DNA of 64,000 nucleotides from Tethya wilhelma (Eukaryota; Porifera; Demospongiae; Tethyida; Tethyidae): NCBI GenBank assembly GCA_964030475.1, contig CAXIPT010000001.1, positions 26,446,425 to 26,510,424 of the forward strand, read 5' to 3'. Shown piece by piece: positions 51,995 to 62,927 of this stretch (position 1 is its first letter; each line of letters starts with the position of its first letter). The notes under the pieces were generated by a model. It saw only the letters and a program-made list of their open reading frames with translations, ran no database searches and was not told where the DNA came from. The position numbers and the translations under genes were made by a program.

Positions 51995-53109
51995 TTCAAT
52001 TTCTTGTCGTGATATGAGAGATGAAGCTTTTTTGCTGGGGGTATAATATTATTCTTCTTGTTGAAAGTGATGAAGTAGATAATCCTTGTTCCTTTTGAAT
52101 ATTGCAGTTGAAGCTGGTGTAATCTGCAAGTGTAGTGAGACCTATCTCGGTTGCTTTTATATATACCTGCTCAAATTAACCTATAGCCCTTGTGGTTTTG
52201 ATCCATATGCATGTGTGTACATGCATGCTTGTGCATGTACGCAAGACAAACAGGATACTGATGATATTAACTATTGATGCATGAATATTATAGAACTGCG
52301 GATTGACACACACTAAGCTGTTTTCTTGAGGAACATGGTGTGTACACTGTACGGTGTGTGTGCATAGTTTTATCGATCCATTGAAGTAATTAAGAACTGA
52401 AGGTACACAGCTATTTGATCAAGATTCATTGCTTGTAAACAGACTGCATGCCTAAATCATGTATACCTTGAAAAGATGACATGTGCGTGATTACATTTTA
52501 GTTTCTGTTGCAATTTTTCATGTTTTGAAATCCAGTCAACACTATAGCTTAAATTTGCATGGCTTCTGCCTGAATAGAGTCACATCCACACAGAAGCCTC
52601 TTGTTTATAGCATGCATACATAAATAAGACCACTTTGATCACCTTTGGCAGGCCCAGACTATTAAATGTGTATATCTTGTGCATCCCATAATTACCAAGA
52701 ATTGATAATTATACCAAAATCTATAGATGGAACGACAAATTTAAAATTAAAAGTTACTTACCTAATATACTACAAAACTATTAAATAGCCAAGTGAACCT
52801 GATAATATAATTAATTTTAACTCAAATTTATGGTAACAACTTTAAACCACAGGAATCTGCAGAAAAGTATGGCTCAAAAGATAAACAGGAATTTCCTATA
52901 AAAACATAATAATTTATTATTTGTACAATTCAAGCCATAATTTATTCATGACATTGTGTTTCTATAGGAAATAGCTCTAAAGTATGAAATTGCTATCAAC
53001 AGGAAGTCTATAACTCTTTAGCTAATGGAGCTATAGTTATACCACTAATTTCCTTTTTGATAGTAATTTCATACTTTAGTACTATACACATGCTGCATGC
53101 ATGTAAGCC

Positions 53110-53715
53110 TATCATACGTACGGTAGTACGTATAGTAGGAATGGGCCGACTGTCCCATAGACACAATACAAAATATTTATCGCCATAAAAATCTAACAAC
53201 ACAAAGTAGAGGCTTCAAACTTGCTCAGAGGCTCTCCTTTACAGAAAACCAACTGCATGGAAGGCTTAAACTTTGCCGAAACTTTTCTGATCACTCGTAG
53301 AGAGAGCGCTTGCGAGAAGCCACACTAGTACAATTTTGTTCTCCTAACTTACTTCCTTCTAACTGACTTACTTGAAAACGATTTCCAAAGAACCAGAAAG
53401 TGTTGAGCCAACTTTGACGCCACAAAGTAAGTTCTTTTCTTGGGTAGTACGTTCCTTTGTACTGGTTTTCATCGTAAATAGGCCTGAACAAAAACTAGAG
53501 AGCTTTGAAACTTATTGTATAAATTCATGTACTATATACAATGCAGCCATCTTTGTAGGTAGAGTTCAAAGGTCATTATCCACGTGGCATTATTATGCGC
53601 ATGCGCACTAGCCTCTAGCATAATGAAGTGCATGTAGCTGAGACTCAAGCTTTTTGTAGGGACTAACCAGTCTCTGATAGTCTCCACACTGTAGTGTTGA
53701 AAAAAGTGAATGAAC
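53110..53715 (-). repeat. Dispersed repeat family R, copy 3 (inverted)
   Basis: Reverse complement of 44133-44490 and of 46690-47335. It begins with the palindrome 'tacgtacggtagtacgta' and runs to the MITE at 53715. 51995-53100 upstream contains no supported gene apart from the 5' flank of T-A. Confidence 0.85.
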
Positions 53716-54107
53716 AAGTAGTAAAAATTTTGAAAAAATAAGTAGTGTAGGAATGGGCAGTGCGGTAAAAAGTATTGGAACAAGGTAGGGTCTCAGTTTC
53801 GGCACATGACTACTTCATTTTTATGCCCAACTCTTGGCCAGCGGGTTATATACCTATCTATTATAGTTTACTCCATTGCTTAGCCAAATAATTATTATAA
53901 TAGTGAACCAATACAATAATTATGATAAGCTATGGTACTATTATAGTGTACAGATTATTGCAACACGACACTGAAAAATCCATATGAGGGTTAAAAAATA
54001 AAAATGAAGTAGTCATGTGCCGAAACTGAGACCCTACCTTGTTCCAATACTTTTTACCGCACTGCCCATTCCTACACTACTTATTTTTTCAAAATTTTTA
54101 CTACTTG
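53715..54107. mobile_element. Palindromic MITE, GGGCAGTGCGG family, complete
   Basis: About 393 bases with terminal arms of roughly 105 bases, from 'caagtagtaaaaattttgaa' to its inverted complement. Both arms contain tgggcagtgcggtaaaaag and ctcagtttcggcacatgac. The arms match each other almost perfectly, which suggests recent activity. Confidence 0.85.
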
Positions 54108-54644
54108 TAATAATACCATGCCTACACATGATCATGAATCAGTACCTAAGACTTAAGATACATGTCCATGCACACTTCTCTAGCTCAGAAATTATTCAGA
54201 AAAATTATAATAAGGTAATACATTTACTATAATGCTAAACTGTCACTAACATTAATGCACAAGTCCTAACTATAGCTATAAACTTTAAACTATAAAGGTA
54301 TTAATTTTGCCATTATTTTAATGTTGTGTAAATCAGGATGATGCATGTTTTACTTATGCTTCTATAAGTAATACAAGGAGTGGGGCTCGCTTCGCTCGCC
54401 CACTCCTTGTTTGTGTGTGTTTGTTTAATTGTTACTATAACTCAAACAATATCGTAAGTAAAGCTATTGTGTATATAATAAATATTCTTCTGTGGTCAGT
54501 TGGCTTAGAACAACCTTTGCAGTTGAAGCAACACACAACAATCAGATCAATACTGGCATAAGCAATTGGAAACTCAAAGGGAAGCAATGCTGCATGTGTA
54601 TATGCACTGCTTAGTGCTACTTAGCTTTGGCCAGCTCAGCAATT

Positions 54645-54862
54645 TACCTCACTACGTGACGTCACAGACGACCCTTTTCCGACTTCCGCCATTTTTGTAA
54701 TCAGCTGGCAAAGAAACTCGTTATCTGGCTAGCTGTGTTTCGTGTACAGCGACAGAGAAGCAGACTCTTAGAAGCGAAATCTCTCCCTGTGCTGCGCTTC
54801 TTTTATGAAAGATTGGCTGCTGTATCATGCTTCTTTGACGAATACGGATGCCACTGGTAAGC
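54645..54862 (+). promoter_or_regulatory. Possible orphan promoter and first exon
   Basis: A GC-richer island in AT-rich surroundings with a CRE-like gtgacgtcac (about 54656), CpG-containing 'cttccgccatttttg', and a possible short first exon ending ATG CCA CTG before a gtaagc donor near 54856. I found no downstream exon; transposon sequence starts at about 55020. Could be the severed 5' end of a gene. 54110-54645 shows nothing else. Confidence 0.3.
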
Positions 54863-55119
54863 CTTGTCAGCGATCTCAAAAACAGTCAGCCATACTTGTA
54901 GCTCCTGTGATTCTATCCTAGGCTAGCACTACATAAGCTAGCTCTCTAAGCACACTTTTCGTAGCTTGCATTTTCCACACTCCAGAGAAAAAGTAGCATT
55001 TTAGCTCGAGGTCGCATCACTTCCGGTGAACTCCCGTGACACACACACACACACACACGCCCCCGGGACGGACAAAACTTTGCTTATAATATGATTATTT
55101 TAATTTTGCTTCCATGGAT

Positions 55120-55427
55120 CAGGGGGTGGCGACTCCCATATGTACTGTACTTGGAGCCGCGACCGCGGTCAAGATGACGGTCAACGGTCAAAATGAGATT
55201 TTAGTGCTGGTCAACGGTCAAAATGAAATTTTAGTGCTGGTCAACGGTCAAAATGAACGATCGAAGTTGGTAAAGGTCGTCAGTCAAGCGCGAATTTCGC
55301 CGCTCAGTCAACGGTCAAAATCAAATTTTAGTCTCGGTCAACGGTCAAAATGGAAATTTTGGACGGTCAAGATCTTGACCGCGGTCGCGGCTCCAAGTAC
55401 AGTACATATGGGAGTCGCCACCCCCTG
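55120..55427. mobile_element. Non-autonomous transposon with CAGGGGGTGGCGACTCCC ends and internal minisatellite
   Basis: Termini identical in type to 34534-35236; inverted arms of about 45 bases. Flanks share atggat. The interior consists of repeated 'ggtcaacggtcaaaatgaaa' units of about 30 bases (55170-55350). The arm ends include gaccgcggtc and ggtcgcggctccaag. Confidence 0.8.
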
Positions 55428-55453
55428 ATGGATTTGTTATAATGGAAAGTAAG

Positions 55454-55519
<66 letters not shown>

Positions 55520-55587
55520 GTGTGTGTGTGTGCTGTGTGTGTGTGCATGCGTGTGTGTGTGTGTGTGCCATTGCCTAGTATACTCAA

Positions 55588-55630
55588 CTCTTTGCAGAGC
55601 TGGGAATGGAGTTATAGAGAGGGTTGTAAT
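55588..55630 (-). pseudogene. Relic fragment of secreted family S, copy a
   Basis: On the minus strand 'aactccattcccagctctgc' matches the S1/S3 segment coding SSIPSSA, followed by an early stop. Only about 45 bases are recognisable. Duplicated at 56239-56281. Confidence 0.55.
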
Positions 55631-56171
55631 CAATCATGTATAATATTTAATATTATTATAATGCATACAACATACCATAATATAGTGGGAAAGTTTCACG
55701 GTGTCAATTACAAACTTTCGCAGGTGTCTCTAATCAAACATATTTGGAGCTGTGCAAGCCCATACGTATACCTTTTATAAACGGGTACACACAATTTCTT
55801 TTTGATTTCCATTTAGCTGGTATACAAATTGTAGTGATTTATTATTTCCATGTGATAATGTTGACCTTTGACCTAGCTCACCCTAACATTTAGCGTGACT
55901 TATTATTAACGAAAATGTGCAATTTGCTAAAATTTGCTAACAATGAGTACCCCTTAATAAAAGTTAAAAAATGAACGATCGAAGTTGGTAAAGGTCGTCA
56001 GTCAAGCGCGAATTTCGCCGCTCAGTCAACGGTCAAAATCAAATTTTAGTCTCGGTCAACGGTCAAAATGGAAATTTTGGACGGTCAAGATCTTGACCGC
56101 GGTCGCGGCTCCAAGTACAGTACATATGGGAGTCGCCACCCCCTGATGGATTTGTTATAATGGAAAGTAAG

Positions 56172-56219
<48 letters not shown>

Positions 56220-56238
56220 CATTGCCTAGTATACTCAA

Positions 56239-56281
56239 CTCTTTGCAGAGCTGGGAATGGAGTTATAGAGAGGGTTGTAAT
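56239..56281 (-). pseudogene. Relic fragment of secreted family S, copy b
   Basis: Second copy of 55588-55630 within the tandem duplication. 56620-57140 downstream is AT-rich without a gene. Confidence 0.55.
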
Positions 56282-57146
56282 CAATCATGTATAATATTTA
56301 ATATTATTATAATGCATACAACATACCATAATATAGTGGGAAAGTTTCACGGTGTCAATTACAAACTTTCGCAGGTGTCTCTAATCAAACATATTTGGAG
56401 CTGTGCAAGCCCATACGTATACCTTTTATAAACGGGTACACACAATTTCTTTTTGATTTCCATTTAGCTGGTATACAAATTGTAGTGATTTATTATTTCC
56501 ATGTGATAATGTTGACCTTTGACCTAGCTCACCCTAACATTTAGCGTGACTTATTATTAACGAAAATGTGCAATTTGCTAAAATTTGCTAACAATGAGTA
56601 CCCCTTAATAAAAGTTACCTTAAGATACATTATGAAAAATTCTACTGATAAAAACTTTGAGTTAATTTCACGGATGCATGGATTGTGATCTGGGAAAACT
56701 GCAAAAGTCATTTCCCACGAAACTTTCCTGCTATACAATATATTAGGTCTTGTGGATTGATTTGTGAACTTGAATTCAATGATAAGCTATGACACGTACA
56801 AAATAATTATAATATGAGCATTAATAATAATAATAATACACCTTATTGGGCTCATTCATTATCTGCTTATTGTGAATAAAATTATTAATTCTTTACTCAC
56901 TATCATGCATATGGATGTGTGAATATAACGTTAATAATACAATCAATAATTATTGAGACACTTTGCATGCAGTTTGTAACCCTTCATTGATTACCTTTCT
57001 CAAGATTTATAATTTATACAAAATTGATACAAAACAAAATCTTAATTCCTAAACAACTATCAATCTAGCTGCAATTAAGCATTAAAAGTTAATTTACAGT
57101 TAGCTAACTATTCTGTGTTAATTGTTCCAGATTAACCTGAGCACGT

Positions 57147-59047
57147 CTAATACATGTACATGTTTTCAAGGTTAAATTTCCCTGGCTCAACCCGTTTGGC
57201 TTTGGGACTGAGACGGCGTAGGCCTTTACGTATATTACCTCTACGGTTGAAAAGACTTGTGTGGGCCTGGGATCTTGGTACCAATGGATATTGAAAGGCT
57301 TGATTTTTAATATCTTCTTTGGGGGCAACATTTTCAAAAAATTGCTTTTCAACCTCTTCATTACCTTGATCTTGATCAGTGTAACCCTCCAACTCCATTA
57401 GCATGCTGTCAGTATCGTCATTCTTGCTCTCTCTGAATCCATCATAAATATCTATAGGATATTGATCAACATTTTGTTCGATAGCTCCATCAAAGATCAC
57501 ATTATCAGCTTGGTATTGACTCTGCTCAGTGTTTGGCTCAAGTGAGGGGAAGTACTGCTTTTCAGCCTCTTTGTTACCTTGATCTTGATCAGTGTAACCC
57601 TCCAACTCCATTAGCATGCTGTTAGCATCAGCAGTTTCTCTCTCTCTGTAGCCATCGTAGTTATTTATAGGATATTGATCAACAGTTTGGTCAAGGATGG
57701 CATTGTCTTGGTATTGACTTTGCTCAGCATCTTGCTCAAGTAAGGGGAACTCAGATTGAATGGTGGAATGATAGTTGTGTGTATTTCCAGCTTTGATGGA
57801 TTGGATTAGAACTTCCTGATCAATGGCAAACTTGCTTTTCCCGTCCTCAGAAAGTGACCTATATATAAAGTTAATAAAGATATTCTATTATCAATTACAA
57901 TGATTCTTATACTAGCTATAGATATAGATAATCCAACCATCACAGTTTATCTAGTTATATTCATGAATGGTTGCATTACTTACATTATGTAGGCTTCTTG
58001 TATTTGAGCAAACTCGGAAGCAATCGTTTTCCATTTGCGGACAATATTTCCTACTTGTTTTCGCCAATATGCCAAAAGTTGTTGTCTTCGAACACGAATA
58101 AAATCGCTTCGAATGTCTATCATTTGTGCATAGGCAATGTCCCGTACTTTCTGATTGTCATAAGTTGTACATCTCCTTGTAACCATACATGTCTGTCCAT
58201 CCATATTTGATGTTATGCATTCAGCAATGGATGTAGAGTGGGCTTGATAACCATGACACTGAGTAAGTGGCAAACGTGTACGATCAGCAAGGATTTTCCC
58301 ACAAGCTTTTGTCCAGTGTTCTTCGAAATGTTTCACAGCCTCTTTTAACTGTGTAATTTTTATCATAGCATCCCAACCTTTTCCTTGTTTTTTGAGTAGT
58401 CTTATTTCGTCCACCAAAGTTGTGACGTACAGATCTCCATATTGTCGAAACAGTGGGAGAGTCCTTTCGTACTCTGCAACCTTGTCTGTCTCAGGAGTGA
58501 AATGGCCCAGTGATGTAGTCAGGTGTGAGTTCAGTAGATTTAATTGTTGTAATTTTTTTTCATCTGTTGATTGGACTTTCACGCTTTCTGCAATACCCAA
58601 CAATCCCCTTTGAGGTGCTACACCTCCCAGTTCTTGCTTCAACCATTCTATTGAAGCCTCTTCAATTCTATCGTCAATGTATTCATGTAGATTGTGAATC
58701 TCATCCACAAGTTGGTTGTAAAGAGCAACAAGGTTTGGTCCACCACCACCACCGATTTGACCAGTAAAAATATCAATGAGACCACCTACAAGGCTTCCAC
58801 CTGGAAATTCTCCGATAAAACCTTTACCTACATTTATGCCTACCCCCAGAAGCATGTTTGCGTGGTTTTCTGTTACTTTTGCCAGCTTTGTTGGACCTCT
58901 TTGAACCACATCTACGATACTCGGTGCTTTGTAGGTGCCATCACTACAGCCTGGTGGTAAATGGTTCAGTCGATAATATACACATTGACCTTGTACGCCA
59001 AATGCAAGTCCGGCAAGACACACTAGTGTCAAGAGTAGATTTTGCAT
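57147..59047 (-). CDS. Secreted family T, copy T-B (helical, possible pore-former-like), intact, 2 exons
   Basis: Minus-strand exons 59047-57984 and 57858-57147 give 591 residues. ATG 59047 is chosen over an upstream in-frame ATG because it opens a signal peptide ending near VQGQC. Order: signal peptide; a Cys-containing stretch with PPGCSDGTY; a glycine-rich hydrophobic segment (about 65-100) ending in GGGGG; amphipathic helices with LVDEIHNL, an LPLF motif and VTTLVDEI; a Cys-containing loop region; a basic helix with RVRRQQLLAYWRKQV; then exon 2, an acidic tail with two tandem units ending DQDQGN and a basic C-terminus. The helical part loosely recalls delta-endotoxin N-terminal bundles. 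That is inference; it could also be an unrelated secreted structural protein. Confidence 0.65.
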
Positions 59048-60126
59048 TTCACTTTGAAATTCCTGCCGTGATATGAGAAATGAAGTTTTTTGCTGGCAGT
59101 ATTCTTCTTGTTGCAACTGATGAGGTGTTCCTTAATTCCTTTTGAATGCAGTTAAGTTAGTATGAACTGCAAGTGCATGAATGAGACCTATCTCAGTTGT
59201 TTTTATACCTGCTCAAACCCAGCTTTGTGGTTTGATCCACACATACCATTTAAAGTGTGCAGGCATGCAGGCTTAAAGACAAACTCAGCTCAAACCGGTT
59301 TTCACAAGGAAAAGTTGTAGGTTGACTTGAGGAAAAACAGTGTGTGGTTCCCTGAATGTATGCAGTCACATCCATGCACACAGAAGCAAGTGCTATAATT
59401 ACTGTAAACATTATGCATAAATGTATAACAGGCCATGATCTCTTGGGCTGATCAATGTCAGTTTGTCATTCATGATTTCCTTCTGTGAGAGGAAACCAAT
59501 GTGGTTTAACTTGCATATGGTACTAAATAGTTGATATCCTCACAGAGAAAGAGGAGATCCACATTCAGTTAGGAAGGAAATACATAAAATTGTTATGATG
59601 GGTTAATTAGGAGAACAAAAGTATACCATAATTATATAATGCATGTGGTTTCCCATAAGCTCATGCATGCAGGAAAGCTTCAATGAGTTTGACGCCTTGC
59701 GTGCATCCAGTTGGTATATTATAATTTGTACATGTTAGAGATGAGCAGTCCGAAGACTTAACTTTGTTCGATTAGCTATATTTTATGGTCACCGTGATAA
59801 ACATTTTGTATTGGCTTCATGGGACATTCAGCCAATCTATTATTTGAAATTTCTATCAACAGGAAGCATGGTGATGTCAGTATTTACTATTCATGTCAAT
59901 TCACTATAGTATGCTACTTATGAATTGATTTGGCCTCTTTGAGAGTATACTACTTAGTATTTACTATCCAACCATGAGGAAATTACACTCATAGTCACCA
60001 GCTGTGATAAAACAAGTTGCTGTTTTGGGCTTCTGTCTGGATGAGGAAACATCAATTTATATGGTGTGCATGCACAGTGTACCAATTATTAATATGTACA
60101 GTATGTACAGCTTGTGTTCTCATAAT

Positions 60127-60173
<47 letters not shown>
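60127..60173. repeat. (GT)n microsatellite
   Basis: About 46 bases of GT. The interval 59050-60860 otherwise contains an imperfect palindrome (60345-60500, arms 'tacccaaccagaaactcact') and a diverged family-R repeat near 59700-59850, and no supported gene. Confidence 0.9.
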
Positions 60174-60174
<1 letters not shown>

Positions 60175-60859
60175 CACGTCTGTGTGTCTATGCATGCATG
60201 CCCTTGTGAGAATGGTGTGTGCATACGTGTGTGCACATGTATGTTTATATAATTATTATATGGATGTGTTAAGTTTTTAGTATTACTAATGGGATGAGAG
60301 AATATTGTTAATTTACTTAGCGACATGTGATCATTTTTTTTCTAAGTGAGTTTCTGGTTGGGTATTAGTCATTATTAAATTATATTCTTGTTCACCAACC
60401 CAGTATGCAGATTGAAAATACCCAACCAGAAACTCACTTATGAAAGTACATTGTGGATAATTGGCAGAATTAAAGTTTGATATTTTCAATCTGCATACTT
60501 TGTTGGTGAACAAGCTTAAGAATAATATATAATTTAATAATGTGATCATTTTGAAAAAAGTCACAGCTATAGTGTATAATAAACTTCCAATAAATCAGTT
60601 TGGATGATGCATATTCATGATTTAAGTTTATTAATTTAAAATCTTTTGATGATTTGCATGGTAGCCAACTGACCATTATAATAATAGAGTAAACAAGAAA
60701 ACTATAATAAAGCAACAACATCAATTGAACACATTTGTATAGGGATACAATAATTATATGTTTATTATTAAAATTATCATAATAATTATTAGTGTTCACC
60801 TGCATACAAGTTCAATCATAATTATTGCAATAATTGACACAAATCACGCAGTATATTGT

Positions 60860-61402
60860 TTAGCGATAACCAATGGCATATAATCCAACAAAATTATTGC
60901 CACTGTTCCTGCTGTCTGGTACTTCCAGATAGATCCTTCGGTTAGTAGTCACTGGAAACCACAAGTTGTCAGAAACAGTGTTATAAGCATCTTGGTTGTA
61001 TGAAAACATGTAGATATACTTCTCATAATGAGTTGATCCTTCCAGGGTGTAGACCTTAAGAAATGCCTCAATATCACGGCCAGCAAAACCTTGTCTACCA
61101 AAAGCTAGCACAAGTACTTCATTTGCAGAGCTGGGAATGGAGCTAGGAAGGGTGTAGGAATAATTACCAACTGTTCCAATGTTGTTTGATCCAATGAGAG
61201 TAAGTGGGATAGACGTCCAAGTCACTGGGGTGGGATTGAGTGGAGATGTTCCACACAGGGTTTGTACTGCCGATGTTAGACCTTGAAGCTTTTGTTGGAC
61301 ATCAACACAGGCAGCATTCTGAGCCTGAGCACTGCCATTGCAAATGAACAAGAAGGTCATTGCAGAGACTAATCCAAACCACTTGAAACTACTTCCAGAC
61401 AT
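60860..61402 (-). CDS. Secreted family S, copy S3, intact single-exon gene
   Basis: 180 residues from ATG 61402, where the signal peptide MSGSSFKWFGLVSAMTFLF begins. Then ACVDVQQKLQGLTSAVQTLC, a helical segment with two cysteines; TWTSIPLTLIG; YTLPSSIPSSANEVLVLAFG; LKVYTLEGSTHYEKYIYM; NTVSDNLWFPVTTNRRIYLE; and the terminal GLYAIGYR. It is closer to S1 than to S2 in the signal and helical parts. Together with S1 and S2 it flanks the T genes on both sides, same strand. No membrane anchor after the signal peptide. Function unknown. Confidence 0.78.
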   Translation of the reverse strand: MSGSSFKWFGLVSAMTFLFICNGSAQAQNAACVDVQQKLQGLTSAVQTLCGTSPLNPTPVTWTSIPLTLIGSNNIGTVGNYSYTLPSSIPSSANEVLVLAFGRQGFAGRDIEAFLKVYTLEGSTHYEKYIYMFSYNQDAYNTVSDNLWFPVTTNRRIYLEVPDSRNSGNNFVGLYAIGYR

Positions 61403-61409
61403 GATCTCA

Positions 61410-62470
61410 CAGATGTTGATGATTGCTGTTGGTATAGATGGTTGAGCACTTCTTGATGTATTGAAATCCACTATGATCCACTAAGGAATTGACTTCTCGG
61501 TGCATGAGTGTACGTCTCACTTTTATACCACTCCCTAATGATATCGATCACCAATATGCTGTTCATGCACACCACAGATCGAGTCACAGACACCTGGTGT
61601 AGACACATCAAGGGGGGATTAAAGTACAATACCTTTACTAGGCTGAAAGTTCATCTGCAGCCCACATCCATATTGGCTGACCAGTGTGGTGGACATGTCA
61701 TGATGGATCTAACGCCAGAGAGTCTGTGCACTGATGAAAGTTGAGACAGGTATAGATCAAAGTACAGATGAAAGTTCACAAACTCATGCACATTCAGCCC
61801 AGTCATGTACTATAATAATAATAATTATTATAATGGGTCATTGACTCAATATAATGTTTACTATATCCATCTTGATACACTATATATACAGGCATTTGAG
61901 GGGAGTCATGTGTGCTGTGTGTTAATATAGATAGAGTGATAATAATAAAAATTAATTTTTATGTCGTGAACTACGTCAAATGTATACCTATGCAATAATA
62001 TCATGCCTCTCCCCCCCCCTGAGCCTTGCACCAAAATTACCGTAAACTAAAAATTTCCTGGGAGAGCATTAAATTTTGTTATTGTCCCCAAAATAATTCA
62101 AAGTGTCCTTTGTTTGAAGGTTTCAATGTATACATGCATATTCAGGCCTGGGGGCATGAAATTCGATGGCTTGTTTGTCTGTTGTATACGTAGATCAAAA
62201 GGTTGTCCTCTTCTTGGAAGTTCTGTTTGTATGGCTACGTATACAATATATTATAGGGAATAAGAATTTTTGGATCTCGATTCTTAAAATCATCCTAATA
62301 GGTTTATAATACAAATGTCATGCAGTGCATATCTCATGAGGGTTTATATCGGAGGTTCTACTGTATATTACAGGCAGTAGCATCATATATAATTTACTTC
62401 ATAAAACTTAATTCTTTTAGTGGTGCATTTATACATGTATAGAGTTTACTCTTAATATAAAATCATAAAT
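61410..62470. other. Intergenic stretch without supported features
   Basis: AT-rich DNA between the S3 5' flank and the CNOT6/6L 3' region. A poly-C run lies near 62009-62017. I see no ORF with family character, no inverted repeat and no RNA gene. Confidence 0.5.
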
Positions 62471-62508
62471 TAAACTGCAAGCAATGCCCTGCATCGACAT
62501 GAGAAGGG

Positions 62509-62582
<74 letters not shown>
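62509..62582. repeat. Poly-A tract downstream of CNOT6/6L
   Basis: About 73 bases of A with a single G. On the minus strand it is poly-T about 350 bases after the CNOT6/6L stop. It may be the tail of an inserted retrocopy, but no flanking element is visible. Confidence 0.85.
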
Positions 62583-62585
<3 letters not shown>

Positions 62586-62927
62586 AATCTAAAACATGGA
62601 ACCTATCATAAGTGAGAATTCTACATACACATACACCTAGTGACTGCAGACAACTACAATAACACTGTACATTGCTGGAGATACAAAACAACTGTTGAGA
62701 ACAACAAAAAAAGGATTGCAACTTGATGTATGTACATGTAAATAAAACAGTGTGCTAGCTATTCATAGACTCTGAAAGTGAAAAAAAAAAAAGAAAAAAC
62801 AACAAAAAAGTGCAAATGAGAAACTGTACTAATGCAATGACTAATTCAATACAAAGTGAATGGCAGTGAGGAGAAAAAAAAAGGAAAAGAAAGAAAGGTG
62901 GGCATTAATTAGAACTATTTAGGACTC

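Larger units (their letters stand above)
55252..56617 (+). repeat. Tandem duplication of a ~700-bp segment
   Basis: Copy one 55252-55967, copy two 55971-56617. Each starts 'atgaacgatcgaagttggta', includes the right end of the CAGGGGG element, a GT tract, a relic of family S and the same unique tail up to 'gagtaccccttaataaaag'. They differ mainly in GT-tract length (about 110 versus 45 bases). This implies a recent unequal event. Confidence 0.9.

Noticed and set aside
53008..54232. Recurring short frame beginning MPKLRPYLVPILFTALP (also at 46136)
   Set aside because: It is the translated arm of the palindromic GGGCAGTGCGG MITE; conserved only because the arm is repeated.
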